From Caldicellulosiruptor hydrothermalis 108 (GTDB lineage: Bacteria > Bacillota > Thermoanaerobacteria > Caldicellulosiruptorales > Caldicellulosiruptoraceae): DNA of 64,000 nt. Below the pieces are notes generated by a model. That model did no database searches. It was not told the DNA's origin and was given only the letters and a program-made list of their open reading frames with translations. Below are positions 35,244-45,183 of the stretch, in pieces; positions within the stretch are counted from its first letter, which is position 1, and every line of letters starts with the position of its first letter. The position numbers were made by a program, and so were the translations under genes. The stretch spans positions 2,342,501 to 2,406,500 of the forward strand of contig NC_014652.1 of NCBI RefSeq assembly GCF_000166355.1, in the 5' to 3' direction.

Positions 35244-36287
35244 TTAATAATCAATCCTTACAATTCTGCCAGTCTTTGCTGACTCAAAACATGCAAACAC
35301 AACCTTCATGGTCTTTAAGCCTTCTTCCCCAGAAATTTTGGGTGGTGTGTTTGTCAAGATACAATCAATAAATTCGTCTAAAACACCTGATTTTGTTTGT
35401 CTTTCATTTGTCTGCATTGTGTCAAGCTCAAAATATGCTTTTTGACCGTTTGCATATCTTATTATCATCGAAAATTTCGGGTCTGCGTAAAGTGTAATTG
35501 AACCTTTCTCACAGTAGATTACAGTTGAGTTATCCTCACTTCCCGGGTAAGTCCATGAAGCAGTTAAAGTCCCAATCGCGCCGCTCTGTGTCTTTAAAAT
35601 GCAGACTGCATTGTCGTCAACGTCAATTGGCTGACCATTTGGATACTTCTTGGAAAGAGTTGTAACAAACGCAGCTGCTTCAACAAACTCCTCACCAAGC
35701 AAAAATCTCATAAGGTCAATCTTGTGAACGCCAAGGTCGCCCATAGCTCCAAAGCTTGCTGCTTCTTTGTGGAAAAACCATGTATCGGGCTTGTCTGAGC
35801 TCCAGCTCTCAGGTCCGCCATGACCAAAGGTTGTTTTAAAACTCAGCACTTTCCCAAGCTCACCGCTTTGTATTACCTCTTTTGCCTTTTTGTGGGCTTC
35901 ATTGAACCTCTGGTTGTGAGCAATCATCAAAAACTTGCCCATCTCTTTTGCAGTCTCTACCATCATTCTGCACTCATCTTCTTTTGTTGCCATTGGCTTT
36001 TCACAAAGAACATGAGCACCCTCTTTTAAAGCTTTTATAGTAGCATCAGCATGAAGATAATTTGGCGTTGCAACCACTACTGCATCAGGTTTTATTTCTC
36101 TTAGCATCTTTTCATAATCATCATAGACATTTTCAACTTTAAACTTTTCAGCAATGGCTTTTGCACGGTCAAAATTTCTGTCACATACAGCAACAAGATC
36201 AACATCGGGATTTTGCTTTGCCTCCGGCGCATGCCTGTGCCTTGTGATTGAACCGCATCCGATTATAGCAAGTTTTAGCTTTTTCAA
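35244..36287 (-). CDS. Gfo/Idh/MocA family oxidoreductase
   Basis: An NAD(P)-dependent sugar or inositol dehydrogenase of about 347 residues. The Rossmann motif GCGSITRHRH lies within the first 20 residues, with the family's CEKPMAT near residue 96 and the catalytic-side motif DLGVHKIDLMRF near 182. A TTG at 36287 follows GAGGAGG by 9 bases and gives the usual KKLKLAIIG start. First structural gene behind twin LacI operators and followed by a sugar isomerase gene. Confidence 0.88.
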   Translation of the reverse strand: MKKLKLAIIGCGSITRHRHAPEAKQNPDVDLVAVCDRNFDRAKAIAEKFKVENVYDDYEKMLREIKPDAVVVATPNYLHADATIKALKEGAHVLCEKPMATKEDECRMMVETAKEMGKFLMIAHNQRFNEAHKKAKEVIQSGELGKVLSFKTTFGHGGPESWSSDKPDTWFFHKEAASFGAMGDLGVHKIDLMRFLLGEEFVEAAAFVTTLSKKYPNGQPIDVDDNAVCILKTQSGAIGTLTASWTYPGSEDNSTVIYCEKGSITLYADPKFSMIIRYANGQKAYFELDTMQTNERQTKSGVLDEFIDCILTNTPPKISGEEGLKTMKVVFACFESAKTGRIVRIDY

Positions 36288-36308
36288 TTTTCCCTGCCTC
36301 CTCAATAG

Positions 36309-36322
36309 TGTAATTGATTACA
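36309..36322. promoter_or_regulatory. LacI-type operator, downstream copy
   Basis: TGTAATTGATTACA, the reverse complement of the site at 36343-36356. It lies just after the -10 box of the Gfo/Idh promoter. The 14-bp dyad TGTAAT/ATTACA fits a LacI-family dimer; the adjacent LacI gene is the likely ligand. Confidence 0.75.
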
Positions 36323-36328
36323 TAAGAT

Positions 36329-36357
36329 ATTATAACTCATAGTGTAATCAATTACAA
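36329..36357 (-). promoter_or_regulatory. Promoter of the Gfo/Idh-isomerase operon
   Basis: TTGTAA (36357-36352), a 17-base spacer and TATAAT (36334-36329) on the minus strand. The -35 box is inside the upstream operator, so repressor binding would block RNA polymerase. Confidence 0.65.
36343..36356. promoter_or_regulatory. LacI-type operator, upstream copy
   Basis: TGTAATCAATTACA, the inverted twin of the site at 36309-36322, with centres 34 bp apart. Both copies are preceded by AG on their respective strands. It covers the -35 box. Confidence 0.75.
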
Positions 36358-36381
36358 TGGTTTAAGAATAAAAAATAACCC

Positions 36382-37365
36382 TCAGGCAGACTCTCTTGTC
36401 TTGAGCTCATGAGGAAGTATTATTTTTTGTTTTTCAAAAGCACCTGGACTTTCAAGTGTATCAATTAAAATCTGGGCTGCCTTCTCGCCTATTGAATACA
36501 TAGGCTGTGCAACTGTTGTGATTGAAGGCTCATACAATCTTGACATCATGATATTGTCAAAACCTGTCACAGAAAACTCATCAGGGACTTTAAGCCCCAG
36601 AGCTTTGGCAGCCTTTATTGCCCCAACTGCCATCAAATCTGAAGAGCAGGCAATTGCATCGTATTTTTTAAGACAACAAAGATTTTTTAGTTTCTCATAA
36701 AGCTCTGTCCAGCCATAGCTGCATCTTATGACATTCTCTTCTCTAAACTGAAGTCCATTTTCTTCAAGAGCTTTTCTGTATCCTTCTTTCCTTTCAAACT
36801 CAGAGGGGATGTCTTCGTTTCCAATTGCGCATAGAATATTTTTTTTGCCTTTTTTTATAAGGTAGTCTACAACGTCATAAAACGCTCTTTTGTGGTCTAT
36901 TGTCACAAATGAAGTGTCCAAAAAAGGATAAAACTCGCATGCCTGAACAATCCTTCTTGTATCAAGATCTTTGCAAAAATCAATCTCAATCTTTGCAGAT
37001 GCAATTATCGCCCCATCAACCTGTTTTTTTTCTATAAGTTTTAAATACTCAGCTGCAATCTCAGGGCTGTTTTGTGTTGTGCAAAGAAGTATTCCATAAC
37101 CATTTTTTCGAGCAGTATCCTCAATACCTTTAACAACACGCGCAAAGTATGCATTAGCAATTGTAGGAAGTATAACTAATATCAGATTCGACTTGTCTTT
37201 TCGGAAGTTTCTTGCAAGAAGATTAGGCTTAAATCCCAGTTCTTCTATCGCCTTTAAAACCTTCTGTCGCGTTTGTTCAGAGACCTTTTCTGAATTATTC
37301 AGCACCCTTGAAACTGTTGCAACAGAAACACCAGCTCTTTGGGCAACATCTTTGACTGTTGGCAT
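36382..37365 (-). CDS. LacI-family transcriptional regulator
   Basis: A 327-residue LacI/PurR-type repressor. It has an N-terminal helix-turn-helix (PTVKDVAQRAGVSVATVSRVLNN, residues ~2-24) and a sugar-sensor domain ending FDNIMMSRLYEPSITTV. ATG 37365 is preceded by TGGGGGTG; the longer frame from 37431 has no site. It lies directly upstream of the twin operators and Gfo/Idh operon on the same strand. No clear terminator separates it from them, so read-through is possible. Confidence 0.92.
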   Translation of the reverse strand: MPTVKDVAQRAGVSVATVSRVLNNSEKVSEQTRQKVLKAIEELGFKPNLLARNFRKDKSNLILVILPTIANAYFARVVKGIEDTARKNGYGILLCTTQNSPEIAAEYLKLIEKKQVDGAIIASAKIEIDFCKDLDTRRIVQACEFYPFLDTSFVTIDHKRAFYDVVDYLIKKGKKNILCAIGNEDIPSEFERKEGYRKALEENGLQFREENVIRCSYGWTELYEKLKNLCCLKKYDAIACSSDLMAVGAIKAAKALGLKVPDEFSVTGFDNIMMSRLYEPSITTVAQPMYSIGEKAAQILIDTLESPGAFEKQKIILPHELKTRESA

Positions 37366-37471
37366 TTTACACCCCCAGATGATTTTACTTCTGTTTTTTA
37401 TTCTATACCTTTGGCAATGTCCTTGCAACATTTGTAATTATTTTGAATTATATCCGAACAATAACGTCAAG

Positions 37472-38737
37472 CTACTGTCTTTCTTGGGCTCTTCTTATTC
37501 TTACCTTGAAGAAAATCAAAACTGTGCACAAAAGGGTAAAGATTGTAGCAAGTACAAAAGGCAAACTCTTTGAAAAGGTATAACACTGCCCGGCTATTGC
37601 ACCAACAGGCATTGAAAAAAGAGAAATCAAAAACATTGTAATTGACAGGACATGCGCTCTTCTAGCATCATCAACAGAATTTGCCAAGATAGCATCAACA
37701 AAAGAATAATATACTGCAGCTCCTATGCTGCCAAGTACTGTTACAATTATCATCAAAATAAAACCAAACGTTCCGGGTGGGGCAACCAAAATTAAAGCAT
37801 TCGAGACAGTAATTAAAAGCATTCCCCAAAAAAGGACAGTGTCATGTTTTTGTTCTTTCAGATTCGGGATTAAAAATATTACAAATATAAGTGCCACCGC
37901 ACTCCATAGCGTAGGAAACACCGAAATTATGCTATCTGGATAATGCAAAGCTTCACTCAAGTATATATTTTTATATGTGTCTCTGAATATCAGGGCAACG
38001 TTGCCAAATATGGTGACAAGTACAATCAGTAGAAGTTGCCTGTTTCTGAACATATACTTTAAACTGTCAAACCACTCAGAAAAACCATTATTATTGCTAT
38101 CAGAATTTTCCTGCACAAGCTTTTGACCCACAGAGCTCTCAGATGTCACAAGATGTCTTACCACAATGAGTATATTTACCAGAATACCAAACGCAAGGAC
38201 TGTCCATTTAGTTGCAGGTACCAAGCCAAACCTTGCAACAAGAACGCCCATTAAAGGTGCAAAAAGGTTACCCATATTCCACACAAATACAGTCACAGAA
38301 TAGATTGCTACTCTTTCGTTTTCGGTTGCATCTTCCATTAAAAGAAGTCGCCATGCAAGCTCAGGAATTCTCATAAGTCCGTTAAAGACGGTAGCAATTA
38401 AAAACCATGTAAAATCCTTGGCAAAGAAAAATATATATGCATACACGCACCACGACAGAAAATCGCCAATAAGCAAAACCTTTTTGCGTCCAAATTTGTT
38501 TACAAGCAGTCCTGCAAAGGGTGATGTGATAAGCATCACCAAATTCAGCACTGTTGACAGCAGTCCTATCTGGTAATCCTTTACTCCCACTCTTGTCATG
38601 TAAAGTGAGGAGTAGATGATAAACATGGCATATGGAATAGTGAAAATGGGCTCAAAAAATAGGATCTTTTTAGCGTTTGGATTTATCTCTTTGAATGCTA
38701 AAACCATCTGCTGCAGCTGTGCCTTGATCCTTGTCAT
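37472..38737 (-). CDS. Major facilitator superfamily transporter
   Basis: A transporter of about 421 residues with 12 predicted helices and the MFS loop 2-3 motif (GLLVNKFGRKKVLLIGDFL near residue 80). A hydrophilic loop sits between helices 6 and 7. GAGGTG precedes ATG 38737. It lies about 100 bases upstream of the LacI gene on the same strand, so uptake of the sugar handled by the isomerase and dehydrogenase is a reasonable guess. Confidence 0.88.
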   Translation of the reverse strand: MTRIKAQLQQMVLAFKEINPNAKKILFFEPIFTIPYAMFIIYSSLYMTRVGVKDYQIGLLSTVLNLVMLITSPFAGLLVNKFGRKKVLLIGDFLSWCVYAYIFFFAKDFTWFLIATVFNGLMRIPELAWRLLLMEDATENERVAIYSVTVFVWNMGNLFAPLMGVLVARFGLVPATKWTVLAFGILVNILIVVRHLVTSESSVGQKLVQENSDSNNNGFSEWFDSLKYMFRNRQLLLIVLVTIFGNVALIFRDTYKNIYLSEALHYPDSIISVFPTLWSAVALIFVIFLIPNLKEQKHDTVLFWGMLLITVSNALILVAPPGTFGFILMIIVTVLGSIGAAVYYSFVDAILANSVDDARRAHVLSITMFLISLFSMPVGAIAGQCYTFSKSLPFVLATIFTLLCTVLIFFKVRIRRAQERQ

Positions 38738-38782
38738 AAAAATCACCTCGTATGTGTAAAACCGCTATAAATAGCAAAAAAT

Positions 38783-39478
38783 TCAGACTTTGCCACCAAT
38801 TTTGATGTTGTCGATACCTTCCTGTTTTGCCCGATTATAAATCTCCTGCAAGTACTCCATCTCCAAATCCTTATTTCCGCTTATTTTTTCATCTAAAACT
38901 TCAGGTGTGTATTTATAAGGTTTTATGACATAAAGTCTGCTATCTTTTAAAAGCCTTGCAATATTTAATATATCCTCAACTGTATGAAGGTTTTTGTTCA
39001 CTGTTGTTCTGAATTCATAATCAATATTTGAATTTTTCAATATCTCTATTGATCTTCTGATTTTGTCAACGTCAGAAAAACCTGTGATCTGGGGGTACTT
39101 TTCAAGCGGGGCTTTTACGTCCATTGCGACATAGTCAAGAAGACCAGCATCTAAAAGCCTTTGTAAAACCTCCGGTCTTGAACCATTTGTGTCAAGTTTG
39201 ACAAGTAATGAACGATTTTTTATTTTCTTTATAAACTCAGTTAAATACTCTTCATTCAAAGTTGGCTCTCCACCTGTAATACAGACAGCGTCAACTATGC
39301 CTTTTCTTTTGTCCAAATATTCAAAAAAGATGCTATCATCCATAAAGCTTCCTTTGAAATTCACAAGATCTGAGTTGTAGCAAAAAGGGCACGAAAAATT
39401 GCAGCCACCGAAAAAACAAGTAGCTGCAATTTTTTTTGGATAGTCAACGGTTGATATTTTCATAAAATCAACAAGCAT
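38783..39478 (-). CDS. Anaerobic ribonucleotide reductase activase-like radical SAM protein (NrdG2 type)
   Basis: A 231-residue radical SAM protein. The CX3CX2C motif is CNFSCPFC near residues 27-34 and the SAM-binding ITGGEPTL lies near 68. The opening MKISTVDYPKKIAATCFFGGC matches the NrdG2 class of activases for class III ribonucleotide reductase. No nrdD gene is in the window, so the partner is inferred. Its upstream gap holds a possible 13-codon ORF (ATG near 39529) of doubtful meaning. Confidence 0.85.
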   Translation of the reverse strand: MLVDFMKISTVDYPKKIAATCFFGGCNFSCPFCYNSDLVNFKGSFMDDSIFFEYLDKRKGIVDAVCITGGEPTLNEEYLTEFIKKIKNRSLLVKLDTNGSRPEVLQRLLDAGLLDYVAMDVKAPLEKYPQITGFSDVDKIRRSIEILKNSNIDYEFRTTVNKNLHTVEDILNIARLLKDSRLYVIKPYKYTPEVLDEKISGNKDLEMEYLQEIYNRAKQEGIDNIKIGGKV

Positions 39479-39540
39479 ACCCTGTATCTCCTTTTAAATA
39501 ATTTCTTGATATATTCTTTGAGCAAAACCGCGCATATTTT

Positions 39541-39570
39541 ATTTTAACCTCTTTTTGTCTTTCTTTGCAA
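39541..39570 (-). promoter_or_regulatory. Possible promoter of the NrdG2-type gene
   Basis: TTGCAA (39570-39565), an 18-base spacer and TAAAAT (39546-39541) on the minus strand. Confidence 0.4.
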
Positions 39571-39606
39571 ACCTCTAATTTTTTTAAAACAAGGAAAAAA
39601 GAAAAT

Positions 39607-42471
39607 CTATTCAAGCTTTTTCCTTATCAATTTAATATTTTGCTCATCCTTGCAGTAAAATTCATATTCACATCCGCTACAATTGCCTTTGGTATACTCT
39701 TCTATTAACATAAGAATGTCTTTTTTACTTTTGATATTTCTTATCCTCCCAATTACCTCTTTTACCTCTTCAATGTGTTCCGTTTCTGGAATGTAATCAA
39801 AACTTTTACCTTCTCTTAGCCAAAAGATTGAAGACATGATATCTTTCTGTGGCTCTCTTTGTCTTATTGCCTGTGTATAAATGCAAAGTTGCGGAATATA
39901 GCTTTCAAACTTTTTATCATCAAAGTTAAGATTTGTTTTAAAATCAATGAGAAAAATTTTATTCTCAAGATGATACACCTTATCGATTATTCCATATATC
40001 ATTTGACTTCCAAGCTTGTAATAAAAACGAAGTTCGCTTTCTTCTTTTATTACCTTACCCTTTATTTCTCTGATAAAACTGCTTTTAAAAAAGTTAAAAA
40101 CAAGTTTTCTTACAAGTTCTTTATCTTCAAAATCGTTCTCAAGCACAGCTAAAGAAATGTTACTCTCAAGATTATTAATATCATCAATATCTTTTATTTT
40201 TGTTAGCTCCAAAACTCTGTGGACAGTTGTGCCAAGCGCTTTTGCATTTTGCTGTATCTCCTCTTTTGAGCTTTGCTCATCAAAAACTGGAAGACCCATT
40301 ATATACTTTAGCGAAAACATGGCAGGACATCTTTTAAAATCCATTATGTGCGAAGGCGATAAAATTTTAAATCTATTTTCAAATTCATCTGGCAAAATTA
40401 TAGATGGCAAAGCATAAGATATGTTGTTATTTTCTGAACTTGAGTCAAAATCCTGCGACGTTTTTTCTGCCTCTTTTATTCTTACAACTTCCTTTTCAAT
40501 TCCAATCTCCTCTGCTTTTGTGAGGATGTAATTAAAACCTATCTCTTCACCAAACGACTTTGCTCCCCCTCTTTTTTTTATAGCTTCTTTTACCGTTGAA
40601 TTTATCATAAAAAGTCCTGCCATTGGTCTTGTTAAGGCAACATAAAAAAGCCTTTTAAGCTCCTCTTTTTCTTGCTGCTTTGATATATTCTTTATTCTTG
40701 TATATTCTTTTTCCATCCAGAAAGGAGCAATTATATATTCTTTCGTGCTTGTATCATAAGAACCTCTCAGTTTTGGACTTCTGCCCGAAAAGTACCCTGT
40801 ACTTTCGCAAAGTCCGACCAAAAACACTATTGGAAAACTGAGCCCTTTTGCTGAATGGATACTTATGAGCACAACACTGTCATCAAGTGCAGAATAACCT
40901 GACATCTTTTCACCCTGATTGTTAATAAAATTTAAAAGGTCTTCTAATGAAAAGCTATTGCTCTCTTCTGCCAAGTCGTAAAAAAGCCTGACGTTTTCAT
41001 ATGCCGCCTTCCCAAAATATTTATAGACTTTGTAACTGTACTCAAACATATCTTCAAACTCATATAAAATCTCTGAAATCTTTTTTACAAACAGGTTATC
41101 ACGCTGTTTTGCAATGAACTTTAAAACATCTTCTGGAACATAACATTCTATTTTGCTCATCTCGCAAAAAAGAAGCGTGAATCTGTCCACTTTAAATATG
41201 TCATTTGCAAGAAGTCTCAAGTACCCTGATTTTTTGTTCGGATATTGTAAAATCTCAAGAAAACCTAAAAGCGGTACTATCTCTTTTTGTTCTGAAAGTC
41301 CTCTTTTAAAGTTTATATCAAGGGGAATTTCATAATCCTCAAACACTTTCTTGTATATATGAGCAATGTTTTGAATCTTGCGCGATAGCACGGCAAAATC
41401 AGAATATTTTAGCCTTCTTTCTGGTTTTCCACCTACACTAATCTTAACACCATCTTCAACCATCTCTTTTATCTTTTTAGCAACATATATAGCTTCATTT
41501 CGAATAATATCTTCTTTTGTTTCATTTACAATTTCAACTATCTTTAAAAATCCGTCAGCCTGATGTTTATAAGAAAGTGGTTTGTAATTGGGAAAAAGTA
41601 TAGATGCAACCTTGTCAATCTTTTTGCCAAGCTCTGAGTTTGTTCTAAAGTTTTCACAAAGCTCTAAAACCTGGCTGCAGTTTTCTATAGCTTCATCAAA
41701 CACCTCTGGCTCCGCACCCTGAAAACGGTAAATGGACTGTTTTTTGTCTCCGATGTAATAAATGTTTTCAGCTATATTCTCAAAAATTGATTTTTGTAAA
41801 AAGTTTGAGTCTTGAAACTCGTCAACAATTAAGTATTTAAATCTGGTTTTTATATCTTTATTTACTTCTGGAATGTTTAAAAGTTCAAAGGTTCTCTGCA
41901 AGACCAAATCGTATGTAAGTTCTTTTAAAAACATGCTATTTAAACTGTCTGATAGATGATCAAAAATATAAAAAGTTTCACTTTCAAGGTGATAAGCTTT
42001 GTTGATATATTTTGACGAATTGTTAAATTCCTGTGCTATATTTTCAATATAGTGAAGATATTCTTCTATAAAAAACTTCTCCTGAGGCAATCTCCCCAAT
42101 GTTGCAGGAAAAACTGAAAGATAATTGTCTATGAGTTTTAGCATGAGTCTATTCTGGTCAGGAACAATTTTAAAGTTTGCATCAACCCTTGCCCATGCCC
42201 AGTAAAATCTTAAAAGATACATACAAAATGAGTGTATGGTCTTAATATGGGAATTTTGAATCTTTGAAATTGTAAGCAAATCAAGCCCTCTTTGCTTTGC
42301 TTTTGAGATGATTCTGCTCTTAAGCTCTCTTGCTGCCTTTTCTGTATACGTTATGCAGACAATTTCATTTGGGGTAGCTTTCTTAGAATTTATGATGTCT
42401 ATATAAAGATTTGCGATATTTTCTGTCTTGCCACAGCCAGCTGAAGCGCTATAAATAATTATATTGCCCAT
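39607..42471 (-). CDS. addA: AddA-like UvrD helicase/nuclease subunit
   Basis: Helicase-nuclease subunit of an AddAB-type enzyme that resects double-strand breaks. Numbered from ATG 42471, Walker A ASAGCGKT lies at about residues 9-16, DEFQDSN (motif II) near 240 and the ALTRP motif VI near 645. The C-terminal PD-(D/E)XK nuclease has GIIDKVY and LIDFKTN. Cysteines in FKRCP and in NCSGCEYEFYC form a likely Fe-S site. At about 955 residues it is shorter than B. subtilis AddA (~1230). Starts at 42483 or 42516 are also possible. It follows addB with a short gap or overlap. Confidence 0.85.
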   Translation of the reverse strand: MGNIIIYSASAGCGKTENIANLYIDIINSKKATPNEIVCITYTEKAARELKSRIISKAKQRGLDLLTISKIQNSHIKTIHSFCMYLLRFYWAWARVDANFKIVPDQNRLMLKLIDNYLSVFPATLGRLPQEKFFIEEYLHYIENIAQEFNNSSKYINKAYHLESETFYIFDHLSDSLNSMFLKELTYDLVLQRTFELLNIPEVNKDIKTRFKYLIVDEFQDSNFLQKSIFENIAENIYYIGDKKQSIYRFQGAEPEVFDEAIENCSQVLELCENFRTNSELGKKIDKVASILFPNYKPLSYKHQADGFLKIVEIVNETKEDIIRNEAIYVAKKIKEMVEDGVKISVGGKPERRLKYSDFAVLSRKIQNIAHIYKKVFEDYEIPLDINFKRGLSEQKEIVPLLGFLEILQYPNKKSGYLRLLANDIFKVDRFTLLFCEMSKIECYVPEDVLKFIAKQRDNLFVKKISEILYEFEDMFEYSYKVYKYFGKAAYENVRLFYDLAEESNSFSLEDLLNFINNQGEKMSGYSALDDSVVLISIHSAKGLSFPIVFLVGLCESTGYFSGRSPKLRGSYDTSTKEYIIAPFWMEKEYTRIKNISKQQEKEELKRLFYVALTRPMAGLFMINSTVKEAIKKRGGAKSFGEEIGFNYILTKAEEIGIEKEVVRIKEAEKTSQDFDSSSENNNISYALPSIILPDEFENRFKILSPSHIMDFKRCPAMFSLKYIMGLPVFDEQSSKEEIQQNAKALGTTVHRVLELTKIKDIDDINNLESNISLAVLENDFEDKELVRKLVFNFFKSSFIREIKGKVIKEESELRFYYKLGSQMIYGIIDKVYHLENKIFLIDFKTNLNFDDKKFESYIPQLCIYTQAIRQREPQKDIMSSIFWLREGKSFDYIPETEHIEEVKEVIGRIRNIKSKKDILMLIEEYTKGNCSGCEYEFYCKDEQNIKLIRKKLE

Positions 42472-42500
42472 TTTTTCAACCATCCCTTGATATTTTTGTT

Positions 42501-45128
42501 TTAAAATAATAGACAAACATGGCTATATTCGCAAGAAAAACAGTTTTTAACTGTCTGTGCCTTTTTATAAGTTTCAATTTCACCAAGTTTATGAATCCCT
42601 TCTTTTAGTCCACTTAAAATCTCTTGAGTTAGCTTATCCAAAGACTCATTTGTCTTTTCATGAATCACAAATCGCGGTTTTTCAAAAAGATATATAGCAG
42701 CAACTTTGTCCAGCTCAAAGATGCAATTAGCAATCCAAATCTTATCAATTTCTTTTTCGGATGAAACTTTTGTTTTTACAAAACCGCATATTTCTTGGTT
42801 ATCAATTTTCACAACAAAATTAGGAAAGAGTTGAAGTTCAACTCCTTCAAACATCTTTCTTATTACAAATACCTTGTCTTTAATATTTTGAGGAATAAAC
42901 TCTATAACCCCGTATTCATTCATTTTCTCAACAATTTCAAGAGATATTTGCAAAATATCTAATGCTGCAAATTTTTTAACTGATTCGTTGTGCGTATAGC
43001 GAATATTTGAAAGCAAAAAATCAAGTGTTTCCTGCGGTGTTTTTGAAGAAAGTATCTTTTGAATACATGAAAACAAAAGCTGCAGGTTCGAAATAAAATG
43101 CTTTTCTTCTTTCTCCTTCTCATCAACACCAAATTTTTTGAAGGCAAATTTTAAAGGACAGCTCTGATATTCAATTAGCTCTCTGTCTTTTATTCTATTA
43201 ATTTGCGGAATATTATTGCACGTGCAAGTTTTTTCAAAACTTTTCTCATTTGAATTTTTTAAAAATTTATATTCTCTATATGTCAGTTGATTATCACTTG
43301 GTATATAGCCCCTATAAATTGAAACTTCTTTAATATCTTCTAACTCCAAAAATGGGCTTTTGTCAACTTGTGTTTGATAATAACGTGGATATGACATATA
43401 TATATTATAAGAGTTTATAATACTTCTAAAATATATAAGGTCTTTTTGGAATATGTAGTCAAAATCTTTTATCTCATCAAGCATGAGCTCTTCTTTTAAT
43501 CTCATGTTCATCAAAAATCCCTCAGACCTTGAACGCGGTAAAATATCGTCCGAAAGCCCAATTAGATAGACCTTTTGAAAACAGCCACCTAAAGCATCCT
43601 GAAGACTTATAACGTCAATTCCATTTAAGATATTAATCGATGTATCAACCATCTTTTGAGAAAGAATAGTCTTAAAAATATCTAAAAATTCTTCAAAAGT
43701 AAATTCAGAGTCAAACTCTTTAAAATCTTCTTTGCTTTTTTTGAAAATCTCATTTAAATAATAAAATGCTTTCACAAATTCAATGTCATTTACAAATTCT
43801 GCATGCTTTGTTACACCTAATTTTTCAAAAACCTTTCTTGTATTTTCAAACCAGCTATTAAACGATTTTGGTAACTTATCATATTCATTTTTTATTCTCT
43901 TGAGTCTATTAAAAACCCTCCAAATTTTAGTGAGGTTTTCAATCACATCGTCAAAGGCATACAGATTAGCAAAAAACTCTAACTCTTCAAGAACTATTTC
44001 TATTTGCTCAAGTTCTAAAATGCTAACATTTTTTATCTTAGAAAACAAAATCTCAAAGTCTGCCTTTTCTGTGTTCAAAAATCTATGCGATATTATCCGT
44101 TCAAAATTCTTTTTATCAAATTCTCCACCTAAAAACTCTAAAAGCTCTAAAGCAAATTTTATAAATCCAAATTCTATAAGACTTTTCTGACAGCTCAAGT
44201 TTACAGGTAACATCTCCTCGGAAAAAGTCTGCATAAGAGCATCTTTATATCTTTCCACACTTGGCACAACAACGGCTATCTTGTCAAAATCTATTTTCTT
44301 TTCAGCTATATCTTTTTTGATTTCTTTTACAAGAGCGTTTATTTCAAGGATTATATTTGGATAAGAAAATACTTTAAGCTCAGGATATTCCAAATTTAAA
44401 CCCCATCTTGAATTTTTCTCTTCCATATCAAACACCATGTCAAATCCAAGCGATTCTAAAAACTTGGCAGTCTCTTTGCAAATCTCAATATCATCAAAAA
44501 ACGGCATAAAAACTTCTATATCAGTTATTTTCTCTGCGATAAGCTTTAGTATTCTTTTTTGGTCGCATCTAAAATCTGGGAAAAATGCTATCTTGGCAGC
44601 ACTATAGTTTTTAAGTTCAAGTCTGTGTTCTTCAAAAAATTTTATAGCCAAATCCTGAAGGTAGGAAAAGTTCACAAGGTTGTTTTGGGCAAGGTATTCC
44701 TTGTATTTTCCAAAAAGTTCTTTTAAAAAACTATAATTATCAGCTACTTCAAAAGTTTTTTGCGAATATTCTTTCGACTCCAAAAACATTAAATTCAAAA
44801 GGTATATGACCTGATTTGTAAACTCGTATGTCAAAACATCTTCAAAACTTGTCTTTCCTTTGAAAATGCTTTTGAGAAGTTGAAATATAATTAAAACTTC
44901 TTGATCCCTTGTGATTACCTTCCGTGTCTTTAGCACCTCATTTTTGCCAGGGGTTATTAAATCATCAAATGTAAATATATCAATATCAAAAAGAACTCCG
45001 TTTTTTTCAACAAGCTTTTCTTTGAGCTTATTTATAACAAATCGACGCGGAAGAATTATAAGTTCATCAGGCTTTGCATCATCAAGAAGGCTTAAATTAA
45101 GTTTTTGTAAAAGGTATGCTTTTTTCAT
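42501..45128 (-). CDS. addB: AddB-like subunit lacking P-loop and nuclease motif
   Basis: An 875-residue protein upstream of addA. The central GIDVISLQDALGGCFQKVYLIGL followed by SDDILPR matches AddB family motif V-like regions. No GxxGxGK[ST] Walker A is present; the N-terminus instead begins with a plain ELIILPRRF segment. The C-terminal domain keeps four Fe-S cysteines (YQSCP and NCFSCEYSHVC), but the expected nuclease G-x-x-D and D-x-K motifs are replaced (GFVKTKVSS). It may act like RecC as a scaffold and sequence reader. ATG with GAGGAG upstream. Own promoter at 45184-45213. Confidence 0.78.
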   Translation of the reverse strand: MKKAYLLQKLNLSLLDDAKPDELIILPRRFVINKLKEKLVEKNGVLFDIDIFTFDDLITPGKNEVLKTRKVITRDQEVLIIFQLLKSIFKGKTSFEDVLTYEFTNQVIYLLNLMFLESKEYSQKTFEVADNYSFLKELFGKYKEYLAQNNLVNFSYLQDLAIKFFEEHRLELKNYSAAKIAFFPDFRCDQKRILKLIAEKITDIEVFMPFFDDIEICKETAKFLESLGFDMVFDMEEKNSRWGLNLEYPELKVFSYPNIILEINALVKEIKKDIAEKKIDFDKIAVVVPSVERYKDALMQTFSEEMLPVNLSCQKSLIEFGFIKFALELLEFLGGEFDKKNFERIISHRFLNTEKADFEILFSKIKNVSILELEQIEIVLEELEFFANLYAFDDVIENLTKIWRVFNRLKRIKNEYDKLPKSFNSWFENTRKVFEKLGVTKHAEFVNDIEFVKAFYYLNEIFKKSKEDFKEFDSEFTFEEFLDIFKTILSQKMVDTSINILNGIDVISLQDALGGCFQKVYLIGLSDDILPRSRSEGFLMNMRLKEELMLDEIKDFDYIFQKDLIYFRSIINSYNIYMSYPRYYQTQVDKSPFLELEDIKEVSIYRGYIPSDNQLTYREYKFLKNSNEKSFEKTCTCNNIPQINRIKDRELIEYQSCPLKFAFKKFGVDEKEKEEKHFISNLQLLFSCIQKILSSKTPQETLDFLLSNIRYTHNESVKKFAALDILQISLEIVEKMNEYGVIEFIPQNIKDKVFVIRKMFEGVELQLFPNFVVKIDNQEICGFVKTKVSSEKEIDKIWIANCIFELDKVAAIYLFEKPRFVIHEKTNESLDKLTQEILSGLKEGIHKLGEIETYKKAQTVKNCFSCEYSHVCLLF

Positions 45129-45183
45129 TTTTGAGGTTCTCCTCTCAAGGAAAGATTAAAAAATAGCATGTTATATTGAGAAA

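Noticed and set aside
39479..39606. 13-codon ORF as a leader peptide before the NrdG2-type gene
   Set aside because: Its only support is a weak AGAGG site; no attenuator or codon bias is seen.
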